Positions 33,517-41,277 of a DNA stretch of 64,000 nt are shown one piece after another (the first letter of the stretch is position 1; the number at the start of each line of letters is the position of its first letter). The notes below the pieces were generated by a model that was given only the letters and a program-made list of their open reading frames with translations, made no database searches and was not told the origin of the DNA. The stretch lies in assembly GCF_023516455.1 (NCBI RefSeq), contig NZ_JAMGBA010000001.1:1116001-1180000 (forward strand). The letters are read 5' to 3'. Position numbers and translations under genes: made by a program. Source of the DNA: Sphingomonas caseinilytica. GTDB taxonomy: Bacteria > Pseudomonadota > Alphaproteobacteria > Sphingomonadales > Sphingomonadaceae.

Positions 33517-36500
33517 TACGCTGCCACCTTCACACTGAGGCCATCGGCCAGCGCTGCGAAATCGCTCTCGATCGCGAACACGTCCGTGAACTCTTCGAAC
33601 GCCCAATTTCCTAATGTGCCGAGGTTGTTCACCCCCGGCACCCACATCGTTTTCATGGTCTCGGCCTTTAGTTGGGCATCGCCTTTGCGATACCCCTTGG
33701 TTTCCAAAATGAGGTTGAGCGGCTCGCCGGTGCCAACGTCGAGCCGCACAATGAAGTCGGGGACGTAGCGGCGCGGTGTCGAGCCATCGCGGTATGGCAC
33801 TTCGAAGCCGAGCCCTTGGTTCTTCACGTAGCCGATGACACTGGGGTGATGCTCCAGCACGCGGGCGAGCTCCGCCTCCCAATCGCTATCGCAGACGACG
33901 TGGCTGACATGTGAGCGCTTCGGGTTGGTTTCGAACACGGCCTTGGTCGTCGTGAAGTTGACGAAACGGGAACTGCCCTTCGGGTTGTAGGAATTGAGGA
34001 TCGCCTTGATCCTGTTCTCACCTTCCTCGAAGCGCTGACATGCGAGGAAGATGCGCTCGGCAGCCTGTTCCTTGATGTCGAGATAATCGATCACACCCTT
34101 CGGAACGGCCTTGGGTTCGAAATAACCGCCGTCGAGCCACTCGCGAACCACTCGCCTGACTTGGCCGAACAAGTGGACGGGAAGCGTGCCGTCTTCCCCC
34201 GCAAACCGCTTCAGGACGTGGGAAGCGAGGTTGTATGCGATTGCGCTTGGCCGCTGATCCGAGAGTCCCTCGGCACGAATCTCGATCTGTTGGCCGACGA
34301 TGCCGCCCATCGTGACAGCGGTAGGGCCGATCATCGTTGGATCGACACGCAGCCTGCTATCCTCTGTGAACTTCGCTGTAATCCGCTCCTCCGGCAGATC
34401 GACGCGGTAACCCTCGACGCGGGGGAACTCGATCTCCAGCTCCGGCTTGGCGGCGACCCGCTCCTTCACGGCGTGGACGCGCGTCGTGACCTTCGGGACG
34501 GTAGGCTTCACGACGACTGGCTTCGCGGTGAAGTCGAACGGAATGCCGAGCACGTCCGAATATTCGACGTCGAAAAGACCTTCGCTGTTCAGCTCGTAGG
34601 ATTGCCGCCTGAGGCCCCGCCCGACGACCTGCTCGCAAAGGAGCTGCGTGCCAAAGGCGCGGACACCGAGGATGTGCGTGACGGTGTTGGCGTCCCAGCC
34701 CTCTGTCAGCATCGATACGGAGACGACACAGCGGACATTCTCACCCAGTCGCCCCTGCCTACCGACCGTGTTCATGACTTCGCGGAGTAGCTCGGCATCG
34801 TCAATGTCTTCGACGCTCTCGATGCGTCCGGTCCGCTCTTGCCGTTCGCGACGAAACTGTTCGATCTCAGGTGCGGCGATCTTTCGGAACTCAGGATCGA
34901 GAGCCTCTCCACTTTCGAGCTGAGCACTGTCGATCAGCAAAGTGGGCGCGCGGCTGATGCGGTTTCCGTGCTCGTCGTAGTTGCGGAAAAGCGAGAGATG
35001 GCCGCGATGGACATTGACCAGCTCGCCATCCTCGTTGGGACGGTCCCAGCCAGAAATGTATTCGTAGATGAGCTTCGACGTGGATGTGTTGTTGCACACC
35101 ACGATGAAGACGGGCGGCACCTTGATGCCGACCTGCTTCCACGCCTCGTCCACCTTCAGATAGTGGTTGTAGAGTGCGTCGAGGGCCGTCAACAGCGGTC
35201 TGGGCAGCTTCAGCGGGTTCAGCTCTTCGGATTTCTTCGCGCCCTTCTTCGGCATGTCCTTGCCGATGTGGTCCCACAGCTTCCGGTAGATCGGCATTTC
35301 CGCGATCGGCAGGTTGTCGGCCACTGGCACGCGAGGGAGCTTCACGATACCGCACTCAATTGCGTCCATCAGGCTGAAGTCGCTGACCACCCACGGGAAC
35401 AGCGTGCCCTCGGCGTAACCGGAACCCGAGAGGAAGAATGGGGTCGCTGACAGGTCATAGACGGCGCGCACACCGACCTTCCGCTTCAGCGCCTTGATGC
35501 CGTTAATCCAGAGGCGGGCTGCTTCCTTGTTCTCCTTGGCCTCCGCCTTGATGTCGGAGTCTTTGATCTCTTCGACGCTGCCCTGTGGCCGTTCTTCGTA
35601 ACAGTGGTGCGCCTCGTCGTTGATGACGACCACATTCTTCATCGCCAGTAGCTCGCCGCAGGCCCGCTGAAGCATTTGGCCCTCTGTCTCGGTCGTCATC
35701 GGCGCTTCGCCGCGACCTTGCAGCAGGCCCTTCCCGACCCTGCTCAGGTCCATCGTCTCGCGGCGCTTGAAGGAATGGTAGTTGGTGATGACCACCTTTG
35801 CCTTGCGGATTTCGCCAAGCATCTCGTGAGGGACTAGATCGCGATGCTCATAGTAGTTGTCCGGGTCGTCGGGCAGAAGCACCCGCAGCCGGTCTTTGAT
35901 GGTGATGCCCGGCGTGACGATCAGGAAGCCGCGACTGAAATGGGAGCTGGTTGGCGAGCGGACTGCGTTCACCGCCTGCCACGCCATGAGCATGGCCATG
36001 ACGGTCGTCTTGCCGCTGCCAGTGGCCATCTTCATCGCGATACGGAGCAGGTCGGGGCTGGACTGCTTGTTAGCCGCGCGGACGTGTTCCCACAGGTGGG
36101 CATATTGCTTTCGCTGGGAAGCAACTTCGGTCAGCCAGATCACCGTCTCGACCGCCTCGACCTGACAGAAGAAGGGACGGACGCCCTCGACCTCCGTCCG
36201 CCGCCAGTAGTGGAGGAGCTTCGCAGTGGCCGGGGTCACGCCCCAGTCGCGGTCGCTCGGCAAGGCTCGCCACGTCGCGACGTGGGAGCGAATCTCGTTG
36301 ATGATCGGCTTCGGATTATATTCCTGCTCCTCGGCGCTCAGGCCGAGCTCATCTTCGAACACCATCGCGGCCTGAGCCGCCTTGCTCGACTTTTTCTTGG
36401 GCTTCGGGACCGGGGTGACGAAGTCGCAGGGCCGCCGCCCTTGGTTCGGCGGCAGCTCCAGCGGCTGCCCGTCCGCATCAAGGGCATGATGGAGCTTCGG

Positions 36501-36551
36501 CACCTCATACGGCGAGTTGAGAATCGGTCTGTCGTAGAAACTCTGAGCCAA
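33516..36551 (-). CDS. Type III-like restriction subunit (Res): DEAD/H helicase plus PD-(D/E)XK nuclease
   Basis: 1011 aa, starting at TTG 36551 with AGGAGG eight bases upstream. The start M-A-Q-S-F-Y-D-R-P-I-L-N-S-P-Y-E is typical of one Type III-like Res family (BPTD_3080-type in my recollection). Helicase motifs: Walker A M-A-T-G-S-G-K-T-T near 173, N-D-E-A-H-H near 309, S-A-T-P, and a late E-G-W-D-A-N-T-V-T motif. The C-terminal nuclease has P-D-F-I-V-R-L-D ... L-I-L-E-T-K-G near 920-945, with D and E-x-K in place, so it looks active. It is first in the operon, ahead of mod, opposite to the classical mod-res order. Confidence 0.91.
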   Translation of the reverse strand: MAQSFYDRPILNSPYEVPKLHHALDADGQPLELPPNQGRRPCDFVTPVPKPKKKSSKAAQAAMVFEDELGLSAEEQEYNPKPIINEIRSHVATWRALPSDRDWGVTPATAKLLHYWRRTEVEGVRPFFCQVEAVETVIWLTEVASQRKQYAHLWEHVRAANKQSSPDLLRIAMKMATGSGKTTVMAMLMAWQAVNAVRSPTSSHFSRGFLIVTPGITIKDRLRVLLPDDPDNYYEHRDLVPHEMLGEIRKAKVVITNYHSFKRRETMDLSRVGKGLLQGRGEAPMTTETEGQMLQRACGELLAMKNVVVINDEAHHCYEERPQGSVEEIKDSDIKAEAKENKEAARLWINGIKALKRKVGVRAVYDLSATPFFLSGSGYAEGTLFPWVVSDFSLMDAIECGIVKLPRVPVADNLPIAEMPIYRKLWDHIGKDMPKKGAKKSEELNPLKLPRPLLTALDALYNHYLKVDEAWKQVGIKVPPVFIVVCNNTSTSKLIYEYISGWDRPNEDGELVNVHRGHLSLFRNYDEHGNRISRAPTLLIDSAQLESGEALDPEFRKIAAPEIEQFRRERQERTGRIESVEDIDDAELLREVMNTVGRQGRLGENVRCVVSVSMLTEGWDANTVTHILGVRAFGTQLLCEQVVGRGLRRQSYELNSEGLFDVEYSDVLGIPFDFTAKPVVVKPTVPKVTTRVHAVKERVAAKPELEIEFPRVEGYRVDLPEERITAKFTEDSRLRVDPTMIGPTAVTMGGIVGQQIEIRAEGLSDQRPSAIAYNLASHVLKRFAGEDGTLPVHLFGQVRRVVREWLDGGYFEPKAVPKGVIDYLDIKEQAAERIFLACQRFEEGENRIKAILNSYNPKGSSRFVNFTTTKAVFETNPKRSHVSHVVCDSDWEAELARVLEHHPSVIGYVKNQGLGFEVPYRDGSTPRRYVPDFIVRLDVGTGEPLNLILETKGYRKGDAQLKAETMKTMWVPGVNNLGTLGNWAFEEFTDVFAIESDFAALADGLSVKVAA

Positions 36552-36857
36552 AACGCGCCCCTCCTGAACGGAGGAGTATTTCCGGCCTAGCGGGATGACA
36601 AGTCACACAGAGCACTTAACCATTTTGATTTTGAAGGGAGCGAGCGAGAACCCCGGAATATGGCGCGATCAGGTTGCAATTTTCACCATGCCGATTTGGT
36701 TCAATTCATCGAAAACGCCAGATTTTCTTGGGAAATTGGACGATTGAGGTCTCAGGTGGGCTTCATGGCCGATCATGGCAGAACGGATCGATCAGGTAGG
36801 TTACCCTATCCACCTTGATCGGAACATGAGCTGTTCAGGTTGAAGGATGGTTCTGCC
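36552..36857. other. Intergenic region between res and the divergent 160-aa gene
   Basis: 306 bases that must hold the leftward defence-operon promoter and the rightward promoter of the 36858 gene. Besides the res hairpin, an imperfect inverted repeat lies at 36789-36822 (CGATCAGGTAGG against CCACCTTGATCGG) close to the rightward gene; it could be an operator. I cannot assign -35/-10 boxes with confidence. The middle part is A+T richer than the flanks. Confidence 0.5.
36560..36574 (-). promoter_or_regulatory. Hairpin that buries the res Shine-Dalgarno
   Basis: In the res mRNA the sequence CCTCC-GTTCA-GGAGG forms a perfect five-pair, all but one GC-type stem. The 3' arm GGAGG is itself the Shine-Dalgarno for the TTG start at 36551. 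When folded it would block ribosome entry, giving low or conditional translation of the restriction subunit. Confidence 0.55.
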
Positions 36858-37337
36858 ATGGCCAGAAGGAAGCAGCGTGCTCTCGAGGAGCGATTTATCC
36901 TCGTTGCCACAATAGAATCTGTCGAGCGAAACTACTTCGTCTCCGAGGAACACGACCTGCGACGGGTCGATGATGAAGCGAGCCTCATCATCTGCGGGCA
37001 CATCACGGAAATTGACCGAAAGCATCGCCGTCACAACGGCCTGTCGATCGAGATGAAGTTTCTTTGCGCTCGATCGTTCCAACGTGACCGTGACGTTCCG
37101 GCTGCTGACAGGCCGTTCTTAATGTCAGTCAATCTTCGCGGCGATCAGCGCTCCCTTGGGGCCTATTTGCCGGCAGATGCATTCTGGGAGCTGCCGAGCA
37201 TGATCGCGTCTGGCGCGGTCACCCACATCGAAGCCCAGTTCGGTCCAACCCGCCAAGGCCATGCGGATTTGCTCTTTGTGAATTTCACAACCGCCACGAG
37301 GCTAGAGGCTGACCGACAACTTTTGTTGTCACGTTAG
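36858..37337 (+). CDS. Uncharacterised island protein divergent from the defence operon
   Basis: 159 aa from the ATG at 36858, with GAAGGA about ten bases upstream; a TTG at 36840 is a possible outer start. It begins with a basic stretch (M-A-R-R-K-Q-R) and then alternates strand-like segments (F-I-L-V-A-T-I-E-S-V, L-L-F-V-N-F-T-T-A). No motif is recognised. Divergent placement from res and a palindrome in between would suit a regulator, but there is no visible helix-turn-helix, so no role is claimed. Confidence 0.6.
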   Translation: MARRKQRALEERFILVATIESVERNYFVSEEHDLRRVDDEASLIICGHITEIDRKHRRHNGLSIEMKFLCARSFQRDRDVPAADRPFLMSVNLRGDQRSLGAYLPADAFWELPSMIASGAVTHIEAQFGPTRQGHADLLFVNFTTATRLEADRQLLLSR

Positions 37338-37411
37338 GGGCCTACTCTCACATTGACGCGTGGTGTTTTGAAATTTCCCCCCCACCCGTCACGATTGCCT
37401 GTATGGAACCG

Positions 37412-38128
37412 TCAAGGGAAAAGCCGGGTCGCCTGCACCACGTTGCCCCTGCCTCCACGCGCTATCCATTGGCGCCGCGCCTTTTGGCCAATGTTCTCGC
37501 TCCAACCTGCGCGCTTGCCCAAGGCTCGGCCGCCCGTCTTGCGGCGATCGAGGCCAAGGGCGTCGGCCACCTCAGGTGACGCGCCCTTGCAGAGATAGCC
37601 GACAAGCACGCTCAGGTTCTCGTCATAAGCAGACTGGGGGATGCGTTTCGTCTTGATCGTGCCGGCTCGATACGGCCTGCCGGAAATCGCCTCAATCCAA
37701 CGTCGCGAGCGTTGGCCTGTAAGTGACACCCCCGGTGGCAGATGGAGCAGAATGTGGACGTGCGATCCAATGATGGGACCGCACTCCCTCACCCACGTAA
37801 AGGCCGTGCGATGGCCCTTCTTACGAAGCCAGTCGCGCAGCCGGGTCAGGAACCCCCCGATTGCCCAGACAGCATCGCCGTCAGAGATGCCCGCCTGCTC
37901 AAGCCGGATGGTCACATGGCGGTTTAATGGAAGTCCGATCCGACGAGCATGAAAAGCCGCCGCGATCACCCCATTAGCCTGATGCCCTGACAGGCCGTCA
38001 GTCGGACGAACAGCACGCTTGCGCTCGGAACTGCTCGAACCAGCAAGGCGAGACATGCCGCCAACGATAGTCTTATATATATAATGCGAGCCGCTGTCGG
38101 ATGATCGCAACTCTTCAATTTCTTGCAT
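37412..38128 (-). CDS. Predicted HUH-like (Rep/relaxase-type) protein
   Basis: 238 aa. The core has the motif G-S-H-V-H-I-L-L-H-L-P (His-hydrophobic-His within a hydrophobic strand), preceded by R-H-V-T-I-R-L-E-Q-A-G and F-T-W-V-R-E-C-G, and followed by Y-D-E-N-L-S-V-L-V-G-Y-L, which offers a candidate nucleophile tyrosine. This order of strand, HUH and Tyr helix is that of rolling-circle initiators and REP-associated transposases. A first N-terminal part is low-complexity (S-S-S-S-E-R-K-R). It may act in replication or transfer of the excised island; the assignment is by motif only. Confidence 0.55.
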   Translation of the reverse strand: MQEIEELRSSDSGSHYIYKTIVGGMSRLAGSSSSERKRAVRPTDGLSGHQANGVIAAAFHARRIGLPLNRHVTIRLEQAGISDGDAVWAIGGFLTRLRDWLRKKGHRTAFTWVRECGPIIGSHVHILLHLPPGVSLTGQRSRRWIEAISGRPYRAGTIKTKRIPQSAYDENLSVLVGYLCKGASPEVADALGLDRRKTGGRALGKRAGWSENIGQKARRQWIARGGRGNVVQATRLFP

Positions 38129-38315
38129 CTATTCAATCGCTTACCGTTATCGACCCCATGGGATGGATTGCCGAATCCTTGCCGTGGGCATTTCTGTCAG
38201 AAACGCTGCAATTTCATTGACTTAGGTAGAACGGCGCACCGCTGACAGCAAAAGCATTCCCAAGTTTCGGATTTCACGGCCCGAACAAAGACTTACGAAC
38301 GATTGCGGAGAACAC

Positions 38316-38353
38316 GGGACGGCGGGGGCCTCCTTTGCCCCTTCCGCCGCCCC
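38316..38353 (-). terminator. GC-rich hairpin downstream of the PC4-like gene
   Basis: On the minus strand GGGCGGCGGAAGGGGC and GCCCCCGCCGTCCC can pair around AAAGGAG with one or two mismatches. It begins about 11 bases after the stop of the leftward PC4-like gene. No T-run follows, so it is a plausible but not certain terminator. Confidence 0.5.
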
Positions 38354-38363
38354 AGCGCGTCCC

Positions 38364-38579
38364 TCAATAGTGGTTACCGTCCAGATAGACGCCAATGGCT
38401 TCGTGCAGTTCGGGCAGGCGTTCCAGCGGGAAAGTCACGCCCTCCTTGGTGGGCCTGAGGTTGTCGCCTTGCTGAAACCATTTGCGTAAGTTTACGAACT
38501 CATGACCATTGTATGCCGAGACTTCCAGTCGCCACACATTTCCACGATGACGGTGTTGAAACAGGATCGTGCCGCTCAT
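38364..38579 (-). CDS. PC4/YdbC-type ssDNA-binding transcriptional coactivator
   Basis: 71 aa. The C-terminal two thirds match the PC4 fold found in bacterial YdbC: V-N-L-R-K-W-F-Q-Q-G-D, L-R-P-T-K-E-G-V-T-F-P-L-E-R-L-P-E-L. Such proteins dimerise and bind single-stranded DNA, aiding transcription or recombination. Its ATG overlaps the stop of the excisionase-like gene (ATGA), so the two are coupled and probably act together in island maintenance or excision. Confidence 0.8.
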   Translation of the reverse strand: MSGTILFQHRHRGNVWRLEVSAYNGHEFVNLRKWFQQGDNLRPTKEGVTFPLERLPELHEAIGVYLDGNHY

Positions 38580-38752
38580 GCCGCACTCGCCAGCGAGTTA
38601 GCGAAAGCCGTCAGGCTTTCGACGCGAATGAGACGGCGTTGTCCGATCTTAACTGATTCCAGCTCCCCCGACAGGATGAACTGATAGAGCTTCGACCGCC
38701 CGATATTCAGGGCGTCCTTAGCCTCACGCACGCTGTAAAAAATCTTCTGCAT
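38576..38752 (-). CDS. Excisionase-like helix-turn-helix protein
   Basis: 58 aa, read directly from the minus strand: it starts M-Q-K-I-F-Y-S-V-R-E-A-K-D-A-L-N-I-G and continues R-S-K-L-Y-Q-F-I-L-S-G-E-L and V-K-I-G-Q-R-R-L-I-R. This is the MerR-like winged helix of the excisionase/AlpA group (DNA-binding domain, excisionase family). It is placed between the integrase and the PC4-like gene, as expected for a recombination directionality factor. Confidence 0.82.
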   Translation of the reverse strand: MQKIFYSVREAKDALNIGRSKLYQFILSGELESVKIGQRRLIRVESLTAFANSLASAA

Positions 38753-38883
38753 GGATTCCCCATGGTTGTCGGCCCTCCTTCATGACCGAAGTTGCGGCAT
38801 CGTCGCCGGCCGGCAACCACTGCCGACATCTATAGCAAGTCCCGAATCGGCATGGACGCGCAAGGACCTACTTCAAAAAAAAT

Positions 38884-40251
38884 TTATGCCCGTTGAGGCA
38901 GGCTAACGACATCGCCGTCGTCTCGCTGGGGAACCAGAGGAACCACGCTACGAGCTGCCAGCTCGTCCAGTCCATCGGCAACAAATCGGCCGTAGTGGCG
39001 CTCGATCATAGCTACCGACGTATCGTGCAATGCCGCCACCAGCCGAATTGGAAGGTTGGCCCGGATGCCCCTAACGATGCTCGTATGACGGAGAGCATAC
39101 GAGATGACTTCGGACATCTTAGCTCGCTCCCGGATAGCGGCCCATGGACGAACCAGTTCGGATGCCGACTGCCACGAACCGCGACCTACGCGCTCCCATC
39201 GAATGCCCCCGGCGACTTGCTTGCTCCGCCAACGCTCCAAGAGTGGCGCTTGGCTCGCGCGGCCCTTCAATGCCGGCATCAGCGCTTCCAATACATCAGC
39301 ACCGATTGGGACCGGCGTGCCGCCACTCTTGCTGCCCCTTCCTTTTCGACTGACTGGCACGAAGAGGCGCTGGGCTTTCACTTGAACGTCGCCCACTCGC
39401 AATCGTGCTATCTGCGAAAAGCGTGCTCCGGTTGCGGCCAGCACAAGGACCAGCCGAAACAGATCACCTTCCCAGCCCTGTTCCGCGTCGATGTCTCGCG
39501 CCGCACCAAGTAGCCGAGCGACTTCCACATCTGACAAAATCTGGTTCTCGCGGGCGACTTCATCGGCATCGCCATCGCCCTCGTTTAGCGCCCGAAGTGC
39601 GTGCTTGATGGTAGCAGGGAACGTTGCTGGCAGTCGGCTCCGGTTGGCCGCAAACGCCTCATTCAGCGCCGCTTTCAGGTCATTGATGAGCCTCTGTTTC
39701 GTGGTCCCCTTCAGCGCTCCCGGCAAAGCCGCGCGCCAAGCCAACAAGTCGCTTTCGCTGAGCTCATATAGCGCGATTTCGGCAAGGGCAGTCGCTTCCA
39801 CTTCCTTGCGCTTTCCCCTCGCCTGCTGGCCGGTGACGTAACGAGTTAGGCGGCTCGTTGCGTCAGAGCGAACAGGACGTCCCTTTCGGGCAGTATCACG
39901 GGCGTCGCGAGCCGCAGAATATGTTTCAACCGCGTTCCTGACGGTGAGCAATGGTCCCTCGGCAGCTGCCCGAGCCTTCCTTCGCTCAACCGCAACGAGG
40001 TTCCGCGCTTCTCTTACGGCATCATCGAAGTCCAATGTGCCTTCAGGCAATTCGTCGTCAGCGGTGGCGAAGGTGCGCTGCCGATAATCCTCATCTCCAA
40101 TATACCAGCGAACAAGCCACTTCCCGCCACGCTTGCCCTTGCGATAACCGAGGTGAACTTCAGGATCGATACCCCGCCAGTGGACGCCAATCGGCAGCTT
40201 CTTGCGCTGTTCACGGGTTGTGATTTTCGCTTCGGTCAGTGTCTTTGCCAT
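38884..40251 (-). CDS. Tyrosine-type site-specific integrase of the island
   Basis: 455 aa. A DUF4102-like N-terminal part is absent; an SAM-like core-binding region (~150-215) precedes the catalytic domain. Catalytic Arg is in A-A-T-G-A-R-F-S-Q-I-A near 274; the second box is S-Y-A-L-R-H-T-S-I, with Tyr where His is more usual before the invariant Arg; then A-A-L-H-D-T-S and the nucleophile in I-E-R-H-Y-G-R-F near 417. It lies 130 bases from the right att repeat and points into the island. It should catalyse recombination between tRNA-Glu and the circular element. Confidence 0.93.
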   Translation of the reverse strand: MAKTLTEAKITTREQRKKLPIGVHWRGIDPEVHLGYRKGKRGGKWLVRWYIGDEDYRQRTFATADDELPEGTLDFDDAVREARNLVAVERRKARAAAEGPLLTVRNAVETYSAARDARDTARKGRPVRSDATSRLTRYVTGQQARGKRKEVEATALAEIALYELSESDLLAWRAALPGALKGTTKQRLINDLKAALNEAFAANRSRLPATFPATIKHALRALNEGDGDADEVARENQILSDVEVARLLGAARDIDAEQGWEGDLFRLVLVLAATGARFSQIARLRVGDVQVKAQRLFVPVSRKGRGSKSGGTPVPIGADVLEALMPALKGRASQAPLLERWRSKQVAGGIRWERVGRGSWQSASELVRPWAAIRERAKMSEVISYALRHTSIVRGIRANLPIRLVAALHDTSVAMIERHYGRFVADGLDELAARSVVPLVPQRDDGDVVSLPQRA

Positions 40252-40266
40252 ATTGGCCCCGCCATT

Positions 40267-40288
40267 TCGTCAAATATTCGTCAAATAT
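40267..40288. repeat. Tandem 11-bp repeat upstream of the integrase
   Basis: TCGTCAAATAT occurs twice without a gap, 16 bases ahead of the integrase start. Two in-phase copies about one helical turn apart would suit co-operative binding of a repressor or of the excisionase, or they may overlap the integrase promoter. Confidence 0.6.
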
Positions 40289-40381
40289 ACAGGGGCGAAC
40301 TGGATTGGACAATGATGGATGTTTCCTCTCTACGTGCACCGCATGTTTGGACGGTCACGGACGTTCGGAGCAAGCTTTTCA

Positions 40382-40429
40382 CGCCCTCTCACGGCGAAAA
40401 CACGGGTTCGAGTCCCGTAGGGGTCACCA
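40382..40429 (+). repeat. attR: partial tRNA-Glu duplicate
   Basis: 48 bases identical to the 3' part of the tRNA-Glu gene including CCA. The 5' half of a tRNA is missing, so it is not a functional gene. Match continues after one mismatch for nine bases, hinting at the original chromosomal sequence or at element/chromosome similarity outside the core. Confidence 0.93.
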
Positions 40430-40655
40430 GCGATTTCAGCCATCGTCAGCTTGGGGAGATTGAAGCGGGGGCACCGCATCAACCTCCCCACCACAGCGGC
40501 CTGCGCAATCTCCCCTTTGTCAGGCCGATGGGGTCTCGTGGAGCTGTGGAATCCGAGCCAAGGCTCCGAAGCGCTTGCGATCATGGACCGATCGCGGCGA
40601 GCAAGCTGCCGGAAACTAAAGCTGGCGCAGGTGCGCGATTTCCTGTCTCACGCTT

Positions 40656-41126
40656 TTACTGGCACAGCCATGGCTCGACCAGGCACCTTTCGTCTTCGTC
40701 GTCGTTCCCGTCGTCTGAGCTGGCGACTTGGGTAACCAGCAATGCCGCAGCGGCGAGACCAGCAACAATGAGTAGAACCTCGCCGGCATCCGGTCCGTCT
40801 TCATCTTCGGCCAAGGCAAGGCGCTTGCCGCCAAAGTATAGGCCCTGATCCTTGCCGCTGTTCACTTTGAATTCGATCGTTGATGGACGCGCAATCGCTG
40901 CTGAGGCATCCCTGAGCGGCTGGCGGCGTATACCAGCCCCGAACCGCAGGCTCGGTCGGGATCTACCTTCACTCGATCGAAACAAGGATATCGTTGCACC
41001 GAGATAAGCGGCACTGACGTTACTTTCGCCCCGGTCACCCAAGTGGGTCATTCGATCGGCACCAGCTGCGGGTGATGCCATGAGCAAGGCAAGAATTGCA
41101 GAATAGCCAAATAAAGATGAGCGCAT
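40656..41126 (-). CDS. Exported hypothetical protein with C-terminal membrane segment
   Basis: 156 aa from the ATG at 41126, preceded by AAGAGG seven bases upstream. Signal peptide M-R-S-S-L-F-G-Y-S-A-I-L-A-L-L (cleavage near A-A-G-A-D). The middle has strand-like segments with aromatic residues (V-S-A-A-Y-L-G-A-T-I-S-L-F), and near the end a hydrophobic stretch (V-L-L-I-V-A-G-L-A-A-A-A-L-L-V) is followed by an acidic tail with two cysteines (C-L-V-E-P-W-L-C-Q). No family recognised. It is the first gene after the island and faces the att site. Confidence 0.65.
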   Translation of the reverse strand: MRSSLFGYSAILALLMASPAAGADRMTHLGDRGESNVSAAYLGATISLFRSSEGRSRPSLRFGAGIRRQPLRDASAAIARPSTIEFKVNSGKDQGLYFGGKRLALAEDEDGPDAGEVLLIVAGLAAAALLVTQVASSDDGNDDEDERCLVEPWLCQ

Positions 41127-41277
41127 AGCATACCTCTTTTTCCGGGAAGGGAATTGTTCGCCTTCCCACGCAAGACGTAGCCGGGAGCGAGTCACCTTTA
41201 TTCCAGCAAATCATGTAAAGAATTTAACCAGGCTGCTCAGGCATATCTTCAGACAATTCCGAAATTTAGCACCTTTA

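Larger units (their letters stand above)
24830..40429. mobile_element. 15.6-kb integrative genomic island at tRNA-Glu with a restriction/helicase defence cargo
   Basis: The element lies between two perfect 48-bp copies of the tRNA-Glu 3' half, with a repeat-to-repeat distance of 15,552 bases. Its right end carries a tyrosine recombinase, an excisionase-like HTH protein, a PC4-like protein and an HUH-like protein; its left and middle parts carry a zinc-motif pair and a six-gene operon with Type III-like restriction and modification subunits, a predicted nuclease and two SF1 helicases. No conjugation or capsid genes are seen, so it is integrable/mobilisable rather than self-transmissible. Parts are visibly richer in A+T than the flanking chromosome, notably inside mod. 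Confidence 0.92.
40252..40655. other. Integrase promoter region, attR and flank without genes
   Basis: 404 bases. From left: the integrase leader with an 11-bp tandem repeat, about 90 bases of island end, the attR repeat at 40382-40429, then roughly 225 bases of chromosomal flank in which no convincing coding sequence is seen on either strand. Confidence 0.6.

Noticed and set aside
36801-37082. Leftward 93-aa frame upstream of res
   Set aside because: Antisense to the better supported rightward gene at 36858 and covering the intergenic palindrome; no ribosome-binding site seen.
40382-40429. A second tRNA-Glu gene
   Set aside because: Only the 3' part is present, with no acceptor 5' strand, D arm or anticodon 5' stem in the preceding bases; it is the attR copy.
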